DNA from: Oceanobacillus oncorhynchi
GTDB lineage: Bacteria > Bacillota > Bacilli > Bacillales > Amphibacillaceae
DNA length: 64,000 nucleotides
NCBI RefSeq assembly: GCF_000821065.1
Contig: NZ_CDGG01000001.1
Coordinates: 3,410,001 to 3,474,000, forward strand
Direction of reading: 5' to 3'
Numbering within the stretch: position 1 is the first letter of the stretch; each line of letters begins with the position of its first letter. A model generated the notes under the pieces. It saw nothing but the letters and a program-made list of their open reading frames with translations. It was not told the origin of the DNA and ran no database searches. Below, one piece after another: positions 44,642 through 53,381 of the stretch. The position numbers and the translations under genes are program-made.

Positions 44642-46153
44642 ATGAGTACAATTATGCTTTATACATGGATCGGTTTTGCAATATTTCTAGCTGTCATGCT
44701 GATCCTTGGTTACATAAGTGCTAAAAAAACGAAAAACATCAGTGATTTCGCTACAGGCGGCGGAAGTCTGGGACCCTATGTACTGGGCCTGTCCTTTGCT
44801 GCTACTTATCTAAGTGCAGCAACTTTTCTGGGTTACCCGGGATGGACTCATGACTGGGGATTGTCTAACCTCTGGCTGTTTTTGGCGATGATCGGCGGCG
44901 GGCCAATAGGAGTGCTGATGGTAGCTAAAAAAGTAAGAAAGCTGAATACAAAACAAAAGTCCCTTTCCCTGCCGGATTGGCTTGGTGACTTCTATAATAG
45001 TGATATTTTAAGAGTGGGAACTGGGCTGATTTTACTTTTTAACATTTTTTATATAGCAGCTCAGTTTGTAGCAGGAGCAAGAATTTTTGAATACCTTTTG
45101 GGGATGTCTTATACAAGCGGATTGATATTTATCGCAGTCATTGTTGTTCTGTATGTTTATGCCGGAGGAGCATTTGCTGATATTTATACAGATGCTGTCC
45201 AAGCGGTTATGATGGCAATTGCAGGCTTAGCTATATTTATTTCCGGAATTATTATTTTCTGGGAAGGAAGTGTTACAGCAACCTTCACTGGCATTACAGA
45301 TAATCTCAGCGTGCAGAATGGGAATTTAGTAAGCGTATTTAACCCTGATTCGCTCCATTTCTATTCGTTTGGAGCAATATCTGGCGCGATTATTATTCAG
45401 TGGGCCTTTGCTTCTGCACCGCATTTATTCAATAAAGTGCTTGGCTTAAAGCATGAAAGAGACCTGGGAAAAATGATTCTAACCTATGTTATTACCGCAG
45501 CCTTTTGTTTGCTTGTTCTTTTTGGAGGATTATACAGCAGAACAGCGCTTGGGGACAATGTTGCAGCCGCTGATTTAGCATTGATGGAGTACGTAGTTTG
45601 GGCCTTTCCGGCAATCTTTGTAGCTCTTTTTGGAATCGTTATTCTTGCTGCAGCCATGTCCACGACGGACGGGATATTCGTCTCCATTTCTACGGTGTTC
45701 GCGAACGACATTTTCCTGAAATTCCTCGTGAAAAAGAAAATTATCAAGCTAAGCAGTGAGAAGGCGCAGAAAATTGCGCTGAAAATCAGCCGTCTAGCTG
45801 TTCCACTGGTAGGGTTGATCGCCTTTTTAATTGTATTGCGGCCGCCCGCATATATGGGCGATGTCATGTGGATTGGGATTTCTGGTATTGCTGCAGGAAC
45901 GATGGGACCGATATTACATGCTATCTATAGTAAGAAAAAAGCTCCAGCAAGAGCGGCAGAAATCTCGATGGCAGCAGGTCTGTTTTCCTACCTTCTTATT
46001 TACTTTACTGGTATTATCCCAAGTACCATGTCTGCAGGCGCAGCGGCTACTTTTATCGGTATAGCAACGATTACGATTCTAGCAAAAATATTGAAAAATC
46101 CTTCTTTACCACAAGAGAAGGAAACAGAAAAAAATCAGGCCCGGGCAAATTAA
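44642..46153 (+). CDS. Sodium:solute symporter (SSS family)
   Basis: 503-residue polytopic carrier of about 13 helices. SDFATGGGSLGPYVLGLSF and AATYLSAATFLGYPG carry the SSS sodium-site signature on helix 1-2, and AAAMSTTDGIFVSISTVFANDI matches the conserved helix 8 segment with sodium-ligating Ser/Thr. Most similar in build to the pantothenate/monocarboxylate branch. AAGGAGG lies upstream. It probably imports the monooxygenase substrate; identity unknown. Confidence 0.92.
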   Translation: MSTIMLYTWIGFAIFLAVMLILGYISAKKTKNISDFATGGGSLGPYVLGLSFAATYLSAATFLGYPGWTHDWGLSNLWLFLAMIGGGPIGVLMVAKKVRKLNTKQKSLSLPDWLGDFYNSDILRVGTGLILLFNIFYIAAQFVAGARIFEYLLGMSYTSGLIFIAVIVVLYVYAGGAFADIYTDAVQAVMMAIAGLAIFISGIIIFWEGSVTATFTGITDNLSVQNGNLVSVFNPDSLHFYSFGAISGAIIIQWAFASAPHLFNKVLGLKHERDLGKMILTYVITAAFCLLVLFGGLYSRTALGDNVAAADLALMEYVVWAFPAIFVALFGIVILAAAMSTTDGIFVSISTVFANDIFLKFLVKKKIIKLSSEKAQKIALKISRLAVPLVGLIAFLIVLRPPAYMGDVMWIGISGIAAGTMGPILHAIYSKKKAPARAAEISMAAGLFSYLLIYFTGIIPSTMSAGAAATFIGIATITILAKILKNPSLPQEKETEKNQARAN

Positions 46154-46170
46154 AGAGGGGGTGAGTATGG

Positions 46171-46269
46171 ATGTTTGTTAATCCGATGCTTTCCGTATGG
46201 CTTTACGGATTTATTTTTTGTCTTATTATCATCGGAATCTCCCTTTGGAAAGGCTATTTTAGAAAATAA
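46171..46269 (+). CDS. 32-residue symporter small accessory protein
   Basis: MFVNPMLSVWLYGFIFCL then IIIGISLWKGYFRK, one membrane helix with a basic C-terminus, starting 17 nt after the symporter stop with GAGGGGGTGAG 7 nt upstream. Tiny single-helix proteins downstream of SSS carriers are known in Bacilli as symporter small accessory proteins. Too short for standard gene calling. Confidence 0.75.
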   Translation: MFVNPMLSVWLYGFIFCLIIIGISLWKGYFRK

Positions 46270-46310
46270 AATAATCATAACATGCTGTTAAATGATAAAG
46301 TAATAGATTG

Positions 46311-46338
46311 ATAACCTCCTGCTTGCAGGGGGTTATTT
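46311..46338 (+). terminator. Hairpin after the symporter cluster
   Basis: ATAACCTCCT (46311-46320) pairs with AGGGGGTTAT (46327-46336), with a weak T tract (TTATTTATAT). Confidence 0.6.
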
Positions 46339-46367
46339 ATATGTTGTTGTGTTTGCATACTGTGTTT

Positions 46368-46439
46368 GCTCGTCCTATCGAAGGGCTTTTGTAAGACACC
46401 CGTTTTAAAAACAAAGAAGGCTTGTCAGTTTCACTTTAT
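46368..46439 (+). repeat. Degenerate repeat bracketing the sulfur cluster, right copy
   Basis: GCTCGTCCTATCGAAGGGCTTTTG and, ~45 nt later, CAGTTTCACTTTAT match the left copy (42289-42385) in order and orientation. The rest of 46270-46590 holds no gene. Confidence 0.5.
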
Positions 46440-46590
46440 CAGAATCTGATTAGCACCTAGAAATCAAAACAAATATTGCGTATAATGAAGGTGTTATATA
46501 AAGTACTTAAACCACACCTCGTAAAGACAGAAAGACACGTCATAGACGTTAAAAGTAGATATGAATAAGTTGAAAAAGGGGTAAAGGCTT

Positions 46591-49500
46591 GTGATCACGT
46601 ATATGGAAAAAAGAGTAACAGAACAACAAATTGCGTTTCTCTATAATGAAATGAAAAACAAGGGAGATCAGGTAAATGCAGATAAGATGCTTGATATCTT
46701 GGAAAAATACGTTAACCAAGAGTTTATTATCACCTTAACAGGTCATTTTTCTGCCGGGAAGTCTTCTTTGATCAATCATTTATTAGGAGAAGAGATTTTA
46801 GCGAACAGCCCGATTCCTACCAGTGCGAATGTTGTTAAAATCTCATCTGGAGAAGGTGCTGTCAATGTGTTTTATCACAATGGAGACGTGGTGGAATATC
46901 ACGAACCGTATAACCTGGAGCAAATCAAGCAGTTTGCGACCAATAAAAATGATATAAAAAAAATGCATATCAGCACAGGGGATAACATTTTGCCGCCGGA
47001 TACGGCTATTTTAGATACGCCGGGAATTGATGCTGCAGATGACGTAGACCGGATGCTGACAGAAGCTTCACTTCATTTATCGGATTATCTTATTTATGTA
47101 ACGGATTATAACCATGTGCAATCCGAAGTGAATCTATTATTTTTACAGGCAATGCAGGAAAATGAACTGCCATTTATGATTGTTATCAACCAGATAGACA
47201 AGCATAATGAAGCAGAATTGCCTTTTGTCGAATTTGATAAAAAAATTAAACAAACGTTTGATCAATGGAATCTGCACCCTTCTTCCATTTTCTACACATC
47301 TCTTAAAAATTCGGAAGCACCGCACAATGAGTGGTCAGAGCTGAAAGATAAAGTGTTTCATATGCTGCAATCGAAGCATGAGTATATGACGATGGAGGCA
47401 AGCATTCGACAAATTGTGCGTGACCATAAAGAAAAGGTGCATCGGGAAATGTCGAATCAGAAAGCATCCCTGGATGACGTTGATGAAGCATTATTGGCTC
47501 AGAAAATAGAAAGCTTAACAAACGAAATTGAAAATCTGGAGCAGCAGCCGGAAAAGATAGCAGCCGGTTTTTTAACGGAGGTGGATCAGACTGCGAAAAA
47601 TGCTTATCTGATGCCAGCTGATTTAAGAGAGCTTGCGAAGGAATATTTAGAATCTGTACAGTCTGATTTTAAGGTCGGCGGGTTATTCACTAGCAGTAAA
47701 AAAACAAAAGAAGCTAAATTAGAACGAAAACAAAATTTCATGGAAGCTTTAGAAAAGAATGTCGAGACAACATTAAAATGGAAGCTTCGTGATAAGTGGT
47801 ATGAGTATATTGAAAGCAACCAGCTCGACTCTTCCTATCAGGAGAAAGGAGTTTCTTTCCTGGAATGGACATTAAGTGATGAGCTGCTGGAAAATAATTT
47901 GCGTAAAGGTGCTACGATAAACGGCGACTATGTTTTAAATTATACAAATGAAATTGCAGCCAGTTTAAAATCATATTTTAAGAAACAGATGAGACAGCTG
48001 GCTAATGAAGTGAAAAAAGAACTTGAAAATAAAAATGAGAGTAAATTAAATGAGTTAAAACAAGCATTGGAGGAATGGCAGAAGAAAGCATCAGAACGAA
48101 AGGCTAATCAGGCGCTTGATAAGGAAGAGTCAGCTTATTTCAACTATTTAGATGAGGCGGAAGAACACCCGGAAGTGCCGGCAGAAATTATTACGGAAAT
48201 GAACGAGGAGCTGCAAGCCCGCCAAGTGATTCCAGAGCAGGGCACAGCTGCTTTGGAAATATCTAATGAGGAAATACCGGCAGATGAGCCTGAGGAGGCA
48301 CAAGAAGCCTTAGAGAAGGAATGGCATGATAATACAGCTCAGGATGTCGTCCGTGATATTGATCATGTATTGCAGCTGATTCAATTGCCGGGATTCGAAA
48401 GCTACCAGCAGGATTTAAAGAAACGAAAAATATCTCTGACAGAGCGTTCCTATACGATTGCTTTATTTGGTGCCTTCAGTGCCGGAAAATCATCCTTTGC
48501 CAATGCCATTCTTGGGGAATGTGTCTTGCCGGTTTCCCCGAATCCGACAACCGCTGCGGTCAATCGGATTCGTCCGGTTACCAGTGAAAATCAGCACCGG
48601 GATGTTATAGTAACCTTTAAATCCGAGGAAATGCTGGCCGACGATATTCAAACACTGGCAAAAGAATGTGAACCGCCGGAAGCTTCTCTGGACGAGCTGA
48701 TTACATGGCTGAAAACAGAGAACGTGCTGACAGATGCGCGTTTGCCAAAAATGTATCAGGCTTATTTACGTGCGATGCTGGAAGGTTATGAAGAGGCAAA
48801 ACCGGCAATTGGCACTCCGATAAAAATAACCTTCGATGATTTTCAGTCATATGTGACAGATGAAGAAAAAGCGTGTTATATTGCATCGATGGATCTTTTT
48901 TATGATTGTGAAGTAACAAGGCAGGGAATTACGCTTGTAGATACACCGGGTGCAGATTCGATTAACGCCAGACATACCAATGTATCCTTTGAATATATTA
49001 AGCATGCAGATGCTATTTTATATGTGACCTACTATAATCATGCTTTATCCCGTGCAGATAAAGATTTTCTGATGCAGCTGGGACGTGTAAAGGATGTATT
49101 TGAGCTGGATAAAATGTTCTTCATCGTCAATGCCGCAGACCTTGCCAGCAATTTGGCAGAATTAAATCTGGTAACCACTTATGTTAAAGAACAATTAGCG
49201 CAATTGGGAATTCGTTTTCCACGTCTTTACCCAGTTTCCAGCAAGCTTTCTTTGGCAGAAAAAACAGACCAGAAGACCTTGAACGAACAGATGGAGGCTT
49301 TTGAAACACGGTTCTATGACTTTATTCACCATGATTTAACTGCCCTTGCGAAAAGAGCTGCAATCAGCGATATTGAACGTTCCGGGGAGGCATTGGACCA
49401 ATTTATCCAATCCTTAAAACTGGATCAATCTGCAAAAAAGAAACGGAAAGAAACATTAGAGAATGCGTATCAGCAACTTGTTCAACATGTAGAAAAACGG

Positions 49501-50223
49501 GATATCTCTTCGACCGAAAACCGCTGGCATCAGAAATTAGAAAAGCAAACGTACTTTTTGAATGGACGTTTTACCATCCGTTTTCATGACCTGTTTAAAG
49601 AAATTTATAACCCGACAACCATTACAGAGTCTGGAAAAACAGGACGGGAACAGCTCACAAAGCAATTTGAACAGCTGGTTCAGTACATGGAATCTGAATT
49701 GCATCAGGAATTATTAGCGATTTCTTTACGGATAGAACAGCTGTTAAAAAGCTTGTTAAAAACCAATCAGCAAGAAATGATTGAAGAAGCGAAAAAACTG
49801 GATCCGGTTTTTTCCATTTCGGAGTGGGATATGACGGCTTTTGACACACCGGATATAACGATAAAACTATCGATCAACAAGCAGAATGAGCTGCAAAAAT
49901 TATTTGCTAAGTTTAAAGATACGAAAACCTTCTTTGTTCAGAATCAAAAAGAAGAAATCAAAGAACAGCTTTATACAATTATTGAATCAGACATCCAAGC
50001 ATTTGTAGAAGAAGGCGGAAGGTTAATTCAGTCTTCTTACCAAGCGCAGTGGGATAAAGGAATAGAACAGGAAAAAACAACGCTTGTACATGAAGCGGAT
50101 GTCCTTTATCAGCAATTTATTGACCGTCTGTTTGTAGAGGTGGATATGGATGATTTAATGGAAATGAAACAACAGATGGATGTTATCCTGACTGGATACA
50201 GAGAGGAAGGAAATGAAGTATGA
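46591..50223 (+). CDS. dynA: Double dynamin-like GTPase DynA (YpbR)
   Basis: 1210 residues, the fused two-headed bacterial dynamin of Bacilli (B. subtilis DynA 1193). First GTPase head: P-loop GHFSAGKSSLIN (~52), G3 DTPGID, G4 NQIDKH. Second head: P-loop GAFSAGKSSFAN (~625), G3 DTPGAD, G4-like NAADLA. Long helical stalks follow each head. It tethers and fuses membranes and helps against pore-forming agents and phage in B. subtilis. A GTG at 46591 after AAAGGGG is the likely start; an ATG follows 4 codons later. Overlaps ypcP by 4 nt. Confidence 0.95.
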   Translation: MITYMEKRVTEQQIAFLYNEMKNKGDQVNADKMLDILEKYVNQEFIITLTGHFSAGKSSLINHLLGEEILANSPIPTSANVVKISSGEGAVNVFYHNGDVVEYHEPYNLEQIKQFATNKNDIKKMHISTGDNILPPDTAILDTPGIDAADDVDRMLTEASLHLSDYLIYVTDYNHVQSEVNLLFLQAMQENELPFMIVINQIDKHNEAELPFVEFDKKIKQTFDQWNLHPSSIFYTSLKNSEAPHNEWSELKDKVFHMLQSKHEYMTMEASIRQIVRDHKEKVHREMSNQKASLDDVDEALLAQKIESLTNEIENLEQQPEKIAAGFLTEVDQTAKNAYLMPADLRELAKEYLESVQSDFKVGGLFTSSKKTKEAKLERKQNFMEALEKNVETTLKWKLRDKWYEYIESNQLDSSYQEKGVSFLEWTLSDELLENNLRKGATINGDYVLNYTNEIAASLKSYFKKQMRQLANEVKKELENKNESKLNELKQALEEWQKKASERKANQALDKEESAYFNYLDEAEEHPEVPAEIITEMNEELQARQVIPEQGTAALEISNEEIPADEPEEAQEALEKEWHDNTAQDVVRDIDHVLQLIQLPGFESYQQDLKKRKISLTERSYTIALFGAFSAGKSSFANAILGECVLPVSPNPTTAAVNRIRPVTSENQHRDVIVTFKSEEMLADDIQTLAKECEPPEASLDELITWLKTENVLTDARLPKMYQAYLRAMLEGYEEAKPAIGTPIKITFDDFQSYVTDEEKACYIASMDLFYDCEVTRQGITLVDTPGADSINARHTNVSFEYIKHADAILYVTYYNHALSRADKDFLMQLGRVKDVFELDKMFFIVNAADLASNLAELNLVTTYVKEQLAQLGIRFPRLYPVSSKLSLAEKTDQKTLNEQMEAFETRFYDFIHHDLTALAKRAAISDIERSGEALDQFIQSLKLDQSAKKKRKETLENAYQQLVQHVEKRDISSTENRWHQKLEKQTYFLNGRFTIRFHDLFKEIYNPTTITESGKTGREQLTKQFEQLVQYMESELHQELLAISLRIEQLLKSLLKTNQQEMIEEAKKLDPVFSISEWDMTAFDTPDITIKLSINKQNELQKLFAKFKDTKTFFVQNQKEEIKEQLYTIIESDIQAFVEEGGRLIQSSYQAQWDKGIEQEKTTLVHEADVLYQQFIDRLFVEVDMDDLMEMKQQMDVILTGYREEGNEV

Positions 50224-51116
50224 CAACAAAAAAAGTTTTATTAGTAGATGGCATGGCGCTCCTGTTTAGGGGCTTCTTCGCCACTTCTTTCCGCGGAAAT
50301 TTTATGTATAATTCAAAAGGAGTTCCGACAAACGGAGTTTATCAGTTTTTACGCTATTTAACAGATGCCATTCATACATTTGAACCGTCTCATGTGGTTT
50401 GCTGCTGGGACATGGGGAGCAAAACCTTCCGCACAGAAATGTATAACGGCTATAAAGCCAATCGGGATGAACCGCCGGTGGAACTGATTCCGCAGTTTGA
50501 TTTAGTAAAAGAAGTAGTAGAATCCTTTGATATTCCTAATATCGGTTTAGAAAACTTTGAAGCAGATGATTGCATGGGAACCCTTGCCAATATGTATAAT
50601 CCGGAAAATGATGTGTTTATTTTGTCAGGAGATCAGGATTTGCTGCAATTAGTCAAGGAGAATATCCGCGTGATTATTATGCGGAAAGGTCAGGGGAACT
50701 ATGAAGTCTTTGATAAAGATAACTTCTATGAGAAAAAAGCACTTACACCAGCACAAATTATAGATTTAAAAGGGTTAATGGGAGACTCCTCGGATAATTA
50801 TCCAGGGGTAAAAGGAATCGGAGAAAAAACAGCCTTGAAATTATTACAGGAATTCGGAACCATTGATGAATTAGTAAATAATATAGAAAAGCTTCCAAAA
50901 GGGGTGCAAAATAAATTACAGACAGATATGGATATGCTCTATTTATCCCGGACGCTTGCCGAAATTAAATGTGATGTTCCGATTAGTTGTGATTTAGAGG
51001 ATTCTAAATGGAATTTTAAAGAAGAGAAAGTGACATCAGCATTAGATAAGCTGGAATGGAAGCATGTAGACCGGTTACTGGCACCTATAAAGGATCAAAC
51101 ATCTGTATCGTTTTAA
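50220..51116 (+). CDS. ypcP: 5'-3' exonuclease YpcP (PolA-like FEN domain)
   Basis: 298-residue stand-alone 5'-nuclease homologous to the N-terminal domain of DNA polymerase I. Metal-binding acidic motifs LLVDGMALLFRGFF, CWDMGSKTFRTEMYNGYKANR, ENFEADDCMGTLA and LSGDQDLLQLV, then the H3TH segment YPGVKGIGEKTALKLLQEFG. In B. subtilis it shares RNA-primer and flap removal with PolA. Translationally coupled to dynA through an ATGA overlap, as in other Bacilli. Confidence 0.95.
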   Translation: MTTKKVLLVDGMALLFRGFFATSFRGNFMYNSKGVPTNGVYQFLRYLTDAIHTFEPSHVVCCWDMGSKTFRTEMYNGYKANRDEPPVELIPQFDLVKEVVESFDIPNIGLENFEADDCMGTLANMYNPENDVFILSGDQDLLQLVKENIRVIIMRKGQGNYEVFDKDNFYEKKALTPAQIIDLKGLMGDSSDNYPGVKGIGEKTALKLLQEFGTIDELVNNIEKLPKGVQNKLQTDMDMLYLSRTLAEIKCDVPISCDLEDSKWNFKEEKVTSALDKLEWKHVDRLLAPIKDQTSVSF

Positions 51117-51154
51117 TTTATCTTTAGAATAAACTGGGGTATCCTTTGTGCCTC

Positions 51155-51183
51155 CCCTGGGTATAGAGAATACCCCTCTTTTT
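51155..51183 (+). terminator. Terminator of dynA-ypcP
   Basis: GGGTAT (51159-51164), loop AGAGA, ATACCC (51170-51175), then CTCTTTTTG. An alternative GGGGTAT at 51136 could pair with the same 3' arm. Confidence 0.75.
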
Positions 51184-51415
51184 GCTTTTGTCTGTACTCT
51201 CTGTTTCGGATGAGAATGTACATAACCTCTAGTATATCTTCCTTTCTATAAAGCCTGAAATTATTTTTGTTCTTTTTAAAGAACATATTGTGAGTCAGTA
51301 TAAGTTTTCCTTATTGTTAAAAAAATAACAGAAACGGATTGCTGAAGTTTGGTATAAAGTCATACAAAAGCTATAATAAAAGAAGGAATATTGTTCGAAT
51401 GAATGGGGGAATTGA

Positions 51416-51841
51416 ATGTATTTTAAATCAAAGAAGGATAAATGGATGGCAATCGTTCTCTGGGCTATTGTGATTAGCGGGGTGCTCATTCCCCTATTCA
51501 GGGGCCAGGTGATCAATGTAGCGATTATGCTGCTGTTATGCGGTATATTGCTCTGGTTCTGGTTCCGCACGGGGTATAAAATTGATAGAGATCGGTTAAT
51601 TGTTTATTATGGCCCTATCCGGCAAACGATTTATATAGAAAATATGGAATTGATTCTTCAATCTAAGATGCCGCTAATTGCACCGGCATTATCATTGGAC
51701 CGTATCCAGATTCGAAGCGGAAAATATGATCTGATAGCTATTTCGCCCAAGGATAAGCTTGCTTTTGTAGAAGAATTGGCGAAGTTAAATCCAAATATTT
51801 CAGTAGATAAACGTTTATTAAAGGATGAGGAAGGAGAATAA
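51416..51841 (+). CDS. PH-domain-like membrane protein (bPH_4 family)
   Basis: 141 residues: two N-terminal helices (about 11-26 and 30-48) followed by a short bacterial PH-like domain (YKIDRDRLIVYYGPIRQTIYIENM ... LSLDRIQIRSGKYDLIAISPKD). The pattern fits the bPH_4 (former DUF1200) family, function unknown. TGGGGGAA ribosome site upstream. Ends 3 nt before the cysteine synthase gene, so the two are co-transcribed. Confidence 0.8.
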   Translation: MYFKSKKDKWMAIVLWAIVISGVLIPLFRGQVINVAIMLLLCGILLWFWFRTGYKIDRDRLIVYYGPIRQTIYIENMELILQSKMPLIAPALSLDRIQIRSGKYDLIAISPKDKLAFVEELAKLNPNISVDKRLLKDEEGE

Positions 51842-51844
51842 AAA

Positions 51845-52771
51845 ATGAGAGTAGCGGATAATATTACAGAGCTCGTGGGAGATACTCCTATGATAACACT
51901 AAATAAACTGCAGCCTGAAAATGCTGCAAAGATATATGTGAAACTGGAAATGTTTAATCCAAGCGGCAGTGTGAAGGACCGGGCTGCAGTGCATATGATT
52001 CATATTGCTGAGCAGGAAGGACTGATAAAGGCCGGAGATACGATTATTGAGCCGACAAGCGGAAATACTGGAATCGGATTGGCCATGGCTGCCTCTGCAA
52101 AGGGATATCAGGCGATTCTGGTAATGCCGGATAATAGTACGCAGGAAAGACGAAATCTTTTGAAAGCATATGGAGCCAAAGTGGTTTTAACACCAAGCAG
52201 TGAAAAAATGCCGGGCGCTATTCAAAAAGCATTAGAATTGCAACAAGAAATACCAAACAGTTTTATTCCACAGCAATTTAAAAATATAGCAAATCCAGAT
52301 GCGCATCGTAATACAACAGCACTGGAGATTTTAAATGATTTGAATCATCAATTGGATGCGTTTGTTTGTACTGCGGGTACAGGAGGAACTGTAACAGGTA
52401 CAGGAGAATCGCTAAGATCTTATATTCCGGATTTGCATATTGCTGTGGTGGAGCCTAAAGGTTCTCCCGTACTATCCGGCGGAGAGCCTGGTTCGCATAA
52501 ATTAGTGGGAACCAGCCCGGGTTTTGTTCCTGAAATCTTAAACACATCGGTTTATGATGAAATCATTCAAATCAATGATGAGCAGGCATTAAGTTTATTA
52601 AAAGAGCTTGCCCAAAAGGAAGGCCTGTTTGTCGGACCATCAGGAGCGGCTGCTATTTATGCAGCTACAGAAGTTGCCAAGCGCATGGAACCTGAGCAAA
52701 AGGTGGTTTGTATCGCACCTGATACCGGAGAAAGATACCTGTCTATGGATTTTCTGCAAGAGGAAGAATAG
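51845..52771 (+). CDS. cysK: Cysteine synthase (O-acetylserine sulfhydrylase)
   Basis: 308-residue PLP enzyme forming cysteine from O-acetylserine and sulfide. PLP Lys in NPSGSVKDRAA (~43), substrate loop TSGNTGIG, phosphate-binding GTGGTVTGTG and the late VGPSGAAA Ser are present. GAAGGAGAATAAAA precedes the ATG. No S-box or T-box is seen directly upstream; it follows the PH-domain gene. Could be a second CysK paralogue. Confidence 0.93.
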   Translation: MRVADNITELVGDTPMITLNKLQPENAAKIYVKLEMFNPSGSVKDRAAVHMIHIAEQEGLIKAGDTIIEPTSGNTGIGLAMAASAKGYQAILVMPDNSTQERRNLLKAYGAKVVLTPSSEKMPGAIQKALELQQEIPNSFIPQQFKNIANPDAHRNTTALEILNDLNHQLDAFVCTAGTGGTVTGTGESLRSYIPDLHIAVVEPKGSPVLSGGEPGSHKLVGTSPGFVPEILNTSVYDEIIQINDEQALSLLKELAQKEGLFVGPSGAAAIYAATEVAKRMEPEQKVVCIAPDTGERYLSMDFLQEEE

Positions 52772-52909
52772 AGGGGCGGGGGAATCACCTATTTTTTTAT
52801 TTTGCATAGTTTACCAGTAAAGAAACTTCATCATGTTTTTTTAACACCATGGAGGATGCGCACGCTGTAAAGCTTTTTTGGCTCTTTTGAAAAAACCTCT
52901 ATTTTTCAA

Positions 52910-52938
52910 TTGTGTTTCTCTGTTATTCTTGCTATAAT
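52910..52938 (+). promoter_or_regulatory. SigA promoter (extended -10) of the lysine riboswitch-dapA transcript
   Basis: TTGTGT (52910-52915), 17 nt, TATAAT (52933-52938) preceded by TGC, giving an extended -10. Confidence 0.8.
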
Positions 52939-52965
52939 ACAGACAAATTCATTATTCATAGGTGA

Positions 52966-53137
52966 ACGGTAGAGGTGCAAAAACCATTAGTAAATATGCT
53001 GAGACAGAATAGGCTGACGATGAAGCATATGGAAAGGGGAATTTGCCGAAGTATAATAAGCCTTATTCTTATTATACTGGTACTGGTATTGAATAAATCC
53101 AGTGCTGTCATATAGGAAACTATGTGGAGGGCTATCA
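52966..53137 (+). promoter_or_regulatory. Lysine riboswitch (L-box) aptamer
   Basis: Landmarks in order: GGTAGAGGTGC, AGTAA, GGAAAGGGGAATTTGCCGAAG, CTGGTACTGGTATTGAATAAA, CAGTGCTGTCA, and GGAGGGCTATC closing P1. These fit the lysine aptamer core. It sits upstream of dapA, committed step of lysine/diaminopimelate synthesis, with a terminator between. Confidence 0.93.
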
Positions 53138-53160
53138 GCTGAGAGGACATTAAGTGTTTA

Positions 53161-53191
53161 AGCAGCAGCGGTCTCCGTTGGTGCTTTTTAT
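53161..53191 (+). terminator. Lysine riboswitch terminator
   Basis: AGCAGCAGCGG (53161-53171) pairs with CCGTTGGTGCT (53175-53185) with one mismatch and one G-U, then TTTTTATTTT. Confidence 0.85.
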
Positions 53192-53381
53192 TTTGTGGAA
53201 ATAATTGAAGTAATGCATGATGATAAGAGAAAAGGACCCTGAAAAAGTTGGAACAAACAATAATACGGATTCTGCTTATCTTTATTACTTTCCACCCTCT
53301 AGTTTTTAAGGCACTTTACTTCGGTGCTATCCGTCTATTTTTCATCAAAGAATGTTGATATTATATAAAGGGTGTGTTGTT

